Source: Sequoia sempervirens (Eukaryota; Streptophyta; Pinopsida; Cupressales; Cupressaceae). Taken from it: DNA of 64,000 nucleotides. Location: positions 62,001 through 126,000 of the forward strand of contig VDFB02321265.1 in assembly GCA_007258455.2 (NCBI GenBank), in the 5' to 3' direction. Positions within the stretch are counted from its first letter, which is position 1. Each line of letters begins with the position of its first letter. Positions 56,270-64,000 of the stretch are shown here, in pieces. The notes below the pieces were generated by a model that saw only the letters and a program-made list of their open reading frames with translations, searched no databases and was not told the origin of the DNA. Both the position numbers and the translations under genes were made by a program.

Positions 56270-56700
56270 TTTTCTCTTTGTACCTTATTAAAGTCATGGA
56301 GGTATGGCTTTGATATGGTTTCTTGGGGCTCACCTAGTGAACAACTAGCTTCACTAGCATTTGTGAGCATACATTTTCTTTTTCTACCTTATTAAATTCA
56401 TGGAGGTATGGATTTGATATGGTTCCTTGGGGCTCACCTAGTGAACAACTAGCTTCACTAGCCCTTGTAAGTATGCCATTTTTTTTCTTTTTGTACCTTA
56501 TTATAGTCATGGAGGTATGGCTTTAATATGATTCCTTGGGGCTCACCTAGTGAACAAATAGCTTCACTAGCCCTTGTGAGTGTGCTTTTTCTTTTTGTCC
56601 TTATCATAGTCATGGGGGTATGACTTTGATATGGATCTCTTGGGGCTCACATAGTGGACAACTAGCTTCACTAGCCCTTGTGAGCATGTGTTTTGTTTTC
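56270..56700 (+). repeat. 103-109-bp tandem repeat, four copies
   Basis: TACCTTATTAAAGTCATGGAGG recurs near 56,281, 56,385, 56,494 and (variant) 56,596. Each is followed by TTGGGGCTCACCTAGTG and AACTAGCTTCACTAGC. Period similar to, but sequence different from, the 107-bp repeat at 48.6 kb in the same element. Confidence 0.88.
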
Positions 56701-57064
56701 ATAGTGGACAACACCTTCCACTTATAAACCTTTTTTGGACAAACAACCTAGACCTGATCCATAGCACGTTGGACGACCAATTGAAGCTTGATTCGTTGCA
56801 TTTTTTTTTTCTTTTTCCTTTTCCTATCTTTGATGGTGTATGTTGGTGATCTAGTTATGGCTTGATATATCATCCACAAGTGTGTACCTTTGTGCCTATG
56901 TTGGTTTTTCATAGGATCTTGATCCCGGGGGCTTGGCTACCCTCTTGATTATTGTCATCCTATCTTACTAGCATTTGTACGTTTGAACCCTTCTTGATTG
57001 TGTGGTTGGCTACTTTCGTGTGAGTTTGAATCAAGTTCATCCTCTCACTAAAGTGGAGGCTAAA
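56701..57064 (+). other. Gypsy 3' untranslated end with polypurine tract
   Basis: No gene. The last bases, AAAGTGGAGGCTAAA, are the probable polypurine tract immediately before the 3' LTR. Confidence 0.6.
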
Positions 57065-58683
57065 TGTAGTGTAGGAAAATGCATACCTTTGCATTTTCAC
57101 ATTTGTTTGGGCCCGCCTTGCTTTATTTATCCTTATTTATGTCTTAATTGGTCCTATTTTGCATCCAAAATCCTAATAAATTATATCATTTTTATGGCTA
57201 ATCCCCACAATCATCAAAGGATAAATGATAATTTAATGATTTTGGCCATGTGTCCTTGATTTTTGGACTGGGACTAATAAGGCACCTAGGGCATCTTTGT
57301 CCCCCAAAGGTCTTGGGACCCTGATTTTAATGACACCTTTTTGGAGTTTGTGCCCTGAGTTTCAAGCCTCAAGACTAAGATGCCACCTAGGGCATCTTAG
57401 TCCCCCTCAAGTTATTTTTGGGATTTAATTTTAAATCTTGGCATGATTTAGCCTCTAATTAATGAATTCATACATCGGCTTGGTGTGGTGTAATTTCAAG
57501 ATATTAAGCATGGATAAGTATAAATGCATGGTTCTTTCACTCATCTTCACCCCAAGCATTCAAGTATTCATCCTTATAGAAAGTTTATGAGATCAAGAGA
57601 ATTCAAGAGAAATTCATCAAGCATTTAGAGCCATCATCAAGATTCAAGCATCATGTCAAAGATATTCTTGCATCATGTGTGTTTTTGAGCTAACATTTGT
57701 GATGTAGGGTTTTGATTCAAGCAAGCAATTCAAGTCAAGATTTATCAAGCTTACTTTCATTCAAGATTTACATTCAAGCTAGCCACTTCACACAAGTTTG
57801 CAGATTTCACAATAGGGGTTTGGTGAGTTTCAATATAGCACTTTGTTCATTCATCATTTCCCTTCATTATTTCATTTCATTCCAAGGTTTAATTACCAAC
57901 AAGGGGGTTGACCAAGGAAAACCCACATTTAGTAATAGTCAACAAGTTTTTCCTCTCTTGTGTGTTTGTGTTTGCAGACTTACGTTGAAGATCATTTGGA
58001 GTGCAGGGTTGCAAAGTTGCATTGAAAAGTTGCCATCTTCACGGAAAGTAACCTACATACTAGATTTGGAAGTTTCAGGACTTGAGATCTAAGAAGAAGG
58101 AAGTGTAGACCTTGGACCTTAGGATGACATTTTGAAATTATAAAAATTCAGATAGGGACTAAGAAGGAAGTAAGGGCGTCTTAGTCCTCTTGAGGATATT
58201 TTGTTGAGATTCTTTTAGATTCTGTTTTGACATTCGAAGATTTTGTGTTTTTCGCAAAAAATAGCAATGAGACTAAGACAACAGTAAGGGAATCTAAGTC
58301 CTCCTTGGCATATTTTTTAAAACATTTTTGCATTTTCGAAATCCTTATCACATTTCTAGACTTCCCAGGTACATACATCCTACCTTACTGTTAATTCTGT
58401 CATTTGCACTCATTATTTGGCTTGCATTACTAGGTTTTGTGAGTTGAATGTTAAGTTTTCTTTTTCCAAGATTTTGCGTGGTGGTGAACCCTTCAAAGCC
58501 TAAGAAATATTCCTAGGTCTCCCTTGTTGAGAATTGATTCACATTTTGTGTTGATAGTCAATCCAATTTGGGATCCTAAGTTTCCTTGAATGAATCATCC
58601 CCCTATAATGGAAAATATAGGATTAGGGATTTGTTTCTTGTCTTGTGAGTCCCTTTTCCTATCATATTTTCCCCCATGGCTCA
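57065..58683 (+). mobile_element. 3' LTR of gag-only gypsy element
   Basis: 1,619 bp, homologous to 44,863-46,434 over the whole length, with an extra segment of about 45 bases at 57,369-57,412 and TATA at 57,519. Confidence 0.88.
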
Positions 58684-59110
58684 CTAGGTAGGGTGGGAGG
58701 AAGTGATACCTAAGAGAGAGAGACTATTAAATTAGAGAAAGAGGGTTATCTAGTTAGGATGGGAGGGATAGACCTTAGAGAGGGAGAGGGGGTGGGAGGG
58801 ATATTTTGAGGGAGAGACTTGAGAGAGAGGGAGTGTGAGAGAGGGGGTTGGAGTGAGAGAGTAGTCTACGTAGGGTGGGAGGGAGCAAGACTTGAGAGAG
58901 AGAGACTTGAGAGGAAGAGAGAGAGTTATCTAGTTGGGATGGGGGGAGAGACCTGAGAGAGGGTGAGGGGTTTGGAGGGATATTTTGAGGGAGACATCTG
59001 AGAGAGAGGGAGTGTGAGAGACCTGAGAGAGAGCTACTAGAGAGAGATAGAGAAAGAGATAAATACCTAATAGGGAGTTGGAGTGGGAGAGAGCGAAAGA
59101 CCTATGAGAT
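58684..59110 (+). repeat. GA-rich repeat, right of gypsy insertion
   Basis: Begins with the CTAGG target duplication. Phrases GGTAGGGTGGGAGG, GTTATCTAGTTGGGATGG and GAGAGAGGGAGTGTGAGAG each recur about 180-200 bases apart, so two longer units are visible within the purine-rich run. Continuation of the array at 44,790. Confidence 0.75.
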
Positions 59111-59366
59111 AAGGGGGATTCGCTGCTCATGAGTCTCTTAATTCTCAAGAGAATACTAGGGAGCGAACTACCCTTAACCACCTCAAATGTTGCCAAATGA
59201 AGAAATTACAAAGAAGATCATATATAAACTAACTATTCCAAAAGATTCCTTCAGAATCTGAGAGAGCAATGTTTCTAGATTTTTTCCTTAGAAGGAATAG
59301 CTCTTAGCAAAAGGACCACAACGTGGTATCAAGACTCTAGTATGACACATTGGAGTCTGAAGGATA
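59111..59366. other. Spacer
   Basis: No gene. A TGGTATCAAGACTC sequence at about 59,313 resembles a tRNA-Met primer-binding site, but no LTR end precedes it. Confidence 0.3.
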
Positions 59367-60506
59367 TGTTGGAATCCAAGGAAAACAAAAAGGTCACATC
59401 TTGAACAAAACAACTAAAACCCTACTATCTGACATAGATCCGAGGTCTATTCTATGAAATAAATGGACAACAAGCAAGAAGTGATATAAAACAAAAGGAA
59501 CAGTTGAGAGAGAACTTACAAGCAGTCAAATTCTCACAATATTCCTCCCACCTCCGCTTTGATAACTTACACACAATACAAATGAGGAAGAATGTTGAGG
59601 CCGTTTCGAGGCTTGCCACAGTCAAACCCCCATTTTGGTGTTCCTACCTCCATGGAAATCTAGATAGATAGAGAAAGTAAACAAAATAGACAAATAGGAA
59701 TTGGTGAAAATCCCCACTTAAGGAGGAGAAACCGATTCACCAAATAGCAAATGAAAAAAGTGATCTAATCTATTGACAAATAGATAAGAGCAAGAGAGTG
59801 TTACCAATAGTCCTCGACCCCCTCTTGAACACATGGATGCACTATTGAATGCTTGTTAGAGAGCTTTGGCTATTGGAGGTCCCACAGTCTAGTAGAGCTT
59901 CACTTGTAGAAGTGATGTTACAAGAAGGAAGAGAAAAAAATAGAGCAAGATTAGAGAAGATGTTACATTTGTGTTTGCCATTGCACCAAAATATTGATCT
60001 GTCAATGCTCGATACAACCGCTAGATTTATGTAAGATCCATAGGAGGTGGTTAAGCCATGTCACAAACCCAAGCGCTGTGCTAGAGAAAGAAGACCAAGG
60101 GAGACACCATCTTGTAATAGAAGAATGAGAAAGAACCCCTCAAAATGAGAGAAAAAGGGGAGTTTTTTTGCATGCAAGGGCAAGAGGAGCCGTTACACTC
60201 AAAATTATGATTGTAGGGACACATGTCATGAGTTAAGATTCTGAGATACCTCATTTCAAACTAAAAAAATTGCCAGGATGCTAGTGCACCGCATAGACGT
60301 TTGTGCATCACGTAGGTGTCCAACACGTGAAGTTTTGGGAAACGAGGTAGTGGACTATTGTTTCTTCATCATTAGACCTCATGGAATCATAATCACAAAA
60401 TTCTGATCCATGAGGCTCTTATCATAAATGTGCTTAGGTGTAATAAATGCAAGGAAAAGTGCTAAAATGGGAAATTTCCCCCAAGGTGCAATTTTGCGAC
60501 ATTACA
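59367..60506 (-). mobile_element. Candidate 3' LTR of a further minus-strand element
   Basis: The right boundary is supported. On the minus strand a purine run (AAAGTGGGGGAAAA) is followed by TGTAATGTCGC, the usual polypurine tract plus LTR start. The left boundary is proposed at TGTTGGAATCC (59,367), giving TG...CA ends and a length of 1,140 bp, similar to the other LTRs here. The second LTR would be outside the window, so this cannot be confirmed internally. Confidence 0.45.
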
Positions 60507-60522
60507 TTTTTCCCCCACTTTA
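60507..60522 (-). other. Polypurine tract of minus-strand element
   Basis: Plus-strand TTTTCCCCCACTTTAG, i.e. CTAAAGTGGGGGAAAA on the minus strand. It resembles the CACTAAAGTGGAGG tract of the gag-only gypsy element. Confidence 0.6.
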
Positions 60523-60936
60523 GTGGACTCAATTTTGGGAAAAATCAACTACACTAAAGTGGAAAGAGAAAGACAACACAAAAATTGAAATTTTTACCGA
60601 TTTGCATGCCAAAAAGGCATATTGTAGAGGACGTAGAGGTTGAGCAGGCAAGTGTGAAAGATGCCACCAACGATTGAACTTGGTAAAAAATACAACATTT
60701 ATCATGAAAACATGCACAAATTTTGATTCTGTAAAACTAAAATTTTTAGTTAGCTCAAATAATTAGTAGCTACCAAGGCGAGAAGAATGATTAAGAAAAA
60801 ATTTGGCGGTTTAGAAGAAAAATTCGATAAAGAAGTGACTATATGCCCCCCTCTTGGTTTTTCCCCTAGTCTAGTGGGGAAAAATAGGAGAAGCAAAGGG
60901 ACTAAGATCACCAGAAAAAATGGGCCCTAAGGGGCC
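60523..60936. other. Internal region of minus-strand element, no gene
   Basis: Spacer between the polypurine tract and the promoter of the second PMD gene. Nothing recognisable. Confidence 0.4.
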
Positions 60937-60944
60937 TATATATA
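60937..60944 (+). promoter_or_regulatory. TATA box upstream of second PMD gene
   Basis: CCTATATATACC sits inside an inverted repeat of GGGGCC/GGGCCCC (60,931-60,959). It lies about 170 bases upstream of a strong splice donor and 500 bases upstream of the PMD reading frame. Confidence 0.5.
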
Positions 60945-61106
60945 CCTAGGTGGGCCCCTAGAAGGGTCATTTTCACTATTTACTATAGGAGTTTTGTTGA
61001 CTTTTGTGAGAGAAAAGTTAGAAAAAGGCCACACAGACGAGATTATCTAGAGCCCAGGCTGGACTAGCTACGAGAGGATGTGCACAAGGGGATCAAGGTC
61101 GACTAG

Positions 61107-61432
61107 GTGAGTTCTTGAATTGATTTTTAATGCCTCTTTTAAATATTGTTACTAGATTTTTAGATAATTCAGAGTGCAGACATGTAGGTTGTGTGCCTGC
61201 ATCCTCCTCCTATGCTAATGTCCAGCTGGTGTGTTGGGGACCCCGATGCATGTTGGTGTCTATCAGATGTGTTGGCGTCTCACTAGCTCTAATGGTAGGC
61301 TTCAGACACTTTCATGGCGTGCAAATGTCTATGTGACATGTAAGTGTCTTAGAGGCTCCACTTAATAATTTTTTTGTAGAATTTCTTGGATATTAGATGT
61401 TCTAACTTATAGATTCTTTTCACTTTTACAAG
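61107..61432 (+). other. Probable leader intron of second PMD gene
   Basis: Donor CTAG|GTGAGTTC at 61,106/61,107 is a near-perfect plant donor. The acceptor TTCACTTTTACAAG ends at 61,432, twelve bases before the PMD frame's ATG. An alternative reading is an insertion, since AGATTATCTAGAG occurs at 61,040-61,052 and again at 61,431-61,443. Confidence 0.4.
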
Positions 61433-61443
61433 ATTATCTAGAG

Positions 61444-63580
61444 ATGAGGGAGCATCCCAACACGTGGGTGTTGCACCTTGTGCAGGATCAACATCAGTGC
61501 TTATCAGATGTGGAGGAGATGCTTCTATGGCGAGTGGGTCTCTGACATATTTATTAGATGGTAGAGATGCTCTACCATGACCAGATACTGATGGCATTAA
61601 TAGAGCAGTGGAATTTGACTACCTCAAATTTTTGCCTCCTGATGGGTTAGATGACCGTCATGCTAGAGGATTTCTATCACATCCTCAACCTTCCCATATG
61701 TAGGAAAAGAATGGTTATTGATGATACACACTCTACTCGAGAGTGGCACAACGAGGTTGAGTACTACTCAGGTTGTACTAATCATCGTGATGGGACTGAC
61801 CACATCTATATGTGTTGGTTCAAGCAGAGTAGTGCTACCATGCCCTTGTTATGATGGGTTTTGGTGATCACTATGGCCACTCAGGTCATGATAGATGCAC
61901 GAGAATCTCACTTGCATGGGGGAATCATGTACACTATTCTAGAGATGGAGGAGCATAGGACAATGTTCATGTGGGGGTGCAACATGCTCGCAGACTTGTA
62001 AAATGAACTGGGTAGGTACGTGCATTATGAGTTTTGGAGCTCGACAACATGCACCTTGTTGCAGGTGTGGGCCTTTTCAAAAATTACATGTACATGGCCA
62101 GAGGGATATCCCCTGGTGTGGGATTATACAGTACCCATGGCTCATTGGTATGAGCTAATTTGATAGTGGAGGCACAATGACCTATAATTCTTTCAATTAT
62201 AGTTTAACACTCTACAACCCAGCCATGTTAGGTGGCAACCCCACTAATTTTTCCATTGGGTAGATGATGGCAGGTTTTTGAGGAACCTACCGCATGACCT
62301 TTTTCTCTTGGGTCGTACAAATTTTGTGATTATGCCATACTATTGGAGCAGAGTCATGTGACAACACAATTGCATTCAGACTATCCCCCCAAAGTCCCAT
62401 CTTATGAACGAACCATGAGGAGCACCACATGGCTGGATGATCATCGATGACCTATAATCACTGAAATCATCCTTTGCAATGATGACGCTAAGGACCGGGA
62501 CCTACCGGAGAGACATCTGGTTGATAATGTAGAAGTGGCGAGAGGCTATCAGACTTGGTGGGAGGCAAAAGATCTTGTTCCCATTTTTTTGGCAGATGCT
62601 CCCAAGGGTGATCCCAACCTACAAGGAGAGGCACCACCTAGGCAAAGGCAAAGGTAGAGGCGAGTGGATTTGGGTGCAGAGTAGAAACATTAGGAGAGTG
62701 AAGAGGAGGTTGCGACAATAGAGGCAAGGCCAAGGCAGCGACAGAGAATGTCTTCTCCCCCACCCGCATTCCCAGTCTCATTTGCACCATTAGATCTTGT
62801 CGTTAACCTTATGGTGGCTCTAACAACTTCAAAAGCAACACTAGAGGAAAATGATGCAGGTCCCAGCATTGCACCAAATTTGGACCCACACTAGCAGCCA
62901 GGAGACCCAAGTATAGTAGTCAGATTATGTCATTTCACTTTAGTACTTCTAGTTTTTCATCTCATGTATATGTTTTGCTTTGGAATTATGTGTATACATC
63001 ATATGATATTGATATATCTCTTCTCTTTGTGGTTGCAGTGGATACACAGGGAGGGAATTGGCTCTTTGCTCAGTGCATATCAGAGGTGGCCCCTATGTGC
63101 CAGTCCAGGGTCCCATCCTCAATGCTTACCAGCCAGTCACAATAGGGCAACGCACCCCACTCTTTAAGTCAGTTGTTTGTTTGAGGATGACGTATGAGGA
63201 GGCATAGGTGGAGAGTATAGATGATAGTCAAGGCCACTATTTCCCAAGAATAGAAGGATCAAGTTTGAGGAAAGTTGTGAGTTTCCCTGTCCAAGCGATA
63301 TGTGGTTGTGACGAGAGTAGAGGGTGTGACACAAGAACGTGACACTCTTCAAAGCTAGCTAGATGACCTTGCAGGGAAGCCAATAGGGGATCAACAACTC
63401 TAGGATGTGCTTAGGGCAGCAAAGATTTGCATAGCCACCCTTGAGAGAGAGATTCAAGGATTCTGCGCTACACTTTCTATTTCCTAGTCATAGAGGGCTC
63501 GTTTTGTCTCGACCTTTTAGCCTTGGTGCCATCAGCCTCCAGACCTAGAGGGCTCAAGGAGCCACATGCTCAAGGATTAG
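61444..63580 (+). pseudogene. Second plant mobile domain (PMD) gene, decayed
   Basis: Frame 1 from ATG 61,444 (MREHPNTWVLHLVQDQHQCL), continuing through stops into the open stretch 61,651-61,854. PMD hallmarks: LIEQWNLTTSNFCLLMG then MTVMLEDFYHILNLPI (compare FHLPIGEMMVTLEDV in the other copy), YEFWSSTTCTLLQVWAF, and MPYYWSRVM followed by CIQTIPPKS, matching the RVMRQFG...QTIPP-like motif near the domain end at about 62,400. A basic/Gln-rich stretch, a probable intron ending at acceptor TTGTGGTTGCAG (63,038) and a coiled-coil-like tail (ERDTLQS, LDDLAGKP, ATLEREIQGF) follow. Many TAG and TGA stops. Relative to the minus-strand LTR at 59.4-60.5 kb the gene is antisense and lies 0.9 kb from the LTR, as in the Tat element. 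Confidence 0.75.
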
Positions 63581-64000
63581 GGAGCCATTTTGTATATCAT
63601 TTTTGTAGCTATAATACATATTTTGTAGAGCATTTTTGATGTATAGACATTGATAGATATATACAACAACCACTTATTTTTTGACAATAGTGGCATGATA
63701 CATGTACATGACATTTATATTTATATATATACATGAGATACTGATTCTGATATCATGGTGTTCTTTAATTTATGTGTATGCTTCTTTTCTTTTATGTATG
63801 ATAATGTTATGGATGTTGTATGTATGGATGTATGTTTAGATTAGATGCTATCATGATTTAATAAACACACATGGATGTATGCTAATTAAATAAAGTGATG
63901 ATCTAATTGCCTAACTAAAATACTTAATGTAATGCATGGATACATAGCATAGTAAAACACACACATGTATGCCTCTCTCTCACACACATATGGTTACATC
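63581..64000. other. AT-rich end of window
   Basis: AT-rich with TATATA and ACATGTATG-like runs; possibly the 3' UTR of the PMD gene at first. No LTR or pol of the proposed element is reached before the window ends. Confidence 0.4.

Larger units (their letters stand above)
44863..58683 (+). mobile_element. Gag-only gypsy-type LTR element, host of a nested copia element
   Basis: LTRs 44,863-46,434 and 57,065-58,683 share start TGTAGTGTAGG and end at TCA, and a perfect CTAGG target duplication flanks them. Removing the nested copia (48,905-55,808 plus one TTTAT) leaves about 6.9 kb: two LTRs and 3.7 kb of internal sequence with a broken gag and tandem repeats but no protease, RT or integrase. 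Since the copia insertion carries an intact target duplication, it did not delete pol. The element was already gag-only, the TR-GAG or LARD-like non-autonomous kind. It would have needed enzymes from a related element. Lineage is inferred from the gag zinc-knuckle type only. Confidence 0.88.

Noticed and set aside
59313..59330. TGGTATCAAGACTC as a second tRNA-Met primer-binding site
   Set aside because: No LTR terminus ends just before it and no gag follows; likely chance or a very old remnant.
1..64000. tRNA or rRNA genes
   Set aside because: I saw no cloverleaf with conserved A and B boxes and no rRNA core sequence; only primer-binding sites complementary to tRNA were found.

Overview
This window is repeat-dense DNA from a plant nuclear genome. 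The reasons are plant-type LTR retrotransposons of the Ty3/gypsy Tat lineage (dual RNase H) and the Ty1/copia lineage, two plant mobile domain (PMD) reading frames, a pentatricopeptide-repeat (PPR) fragment, GT-AG introns, long satellite arrays and the absence of any prokaryotic-style operon. Large, old, nested elements suit a big-genome seed plant, possibly a gymnosperm, but the species cannot be fixed from this sequence. I see no intact host gene; almost every recognisable reading frame carries stops or frameshifts.

Layout. 1-9,050: AT-rich DNA with a 385-bp copia-type LTR plus primer-binding site (563-960), a retroposed LINE-like insert with its own target-site duplication (1,844-3,263), a foldback element (about 3,806-4,214), an unrecognised broken reading frame (4,772-5,197, minus) and a 357-bp tandem duplication containing 24-bp minisatellites (8,187-8,900). 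9,035-17,700: little recognisable except a truncated copia element (gag plus 5' LTR, minus strand, 11,340-13,607) and some weak gene fragments. 17,735-38,900: a satellite of roughly 0.53-0.58 kb, split by a complete 19.7-kb Tat element (18,145-37,863; duplicated target CCTTC). That element has gag, protease, RT, RNase H, a second archaeal-type RNase H and integrase on the plus strand. It also has a 3.2-kb antisense frame encoding a PMD followed by a coiled coil, between pol and the 3' LTR. 39,350-41,460: gene-like debris, including an inverted duplication of a PPR motif that forms a 69-bp-arm hairpin (40,427-40,590) and three possible exons of an unknown gene. 41,782-44,650: eight copies of a repeat of about 358 bp, then GA-rich repeats.

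44,863-58,683: a gag-only gypsy-type element (duplicated target CTAGG) inserted in the GA-rich repeat. A complete but inactivated copia element (48,905-55,808, minus strand; duplicated target TTTAT) is nested inside it. 58,684-59,110: the GA-rich target resumes. 59,367-64,000: probably the 3' end of a further minus-strand LTR element (candidate LTR 59,367-60,506, polypurine tract at 60,507-60,522). A second PMD gene with a TATA box and introns reads on the plus strand, antisense to that element, which is the same arrangement as in the Tat element.

The retroelement proteins would act together: gag forms the particle, protease cleaves the polyprotein, RT/RNase H copies the RNA and integrase inserts the DNA. 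Here all are defective. Most premature stops in the Tat element fit C-to-T changes at Gln or Arg codons, as expected of methylated, silenced DNA. The observations most worth following are the PPR hairpin and the repeated capture of PMD genes antisense in LTR elements.
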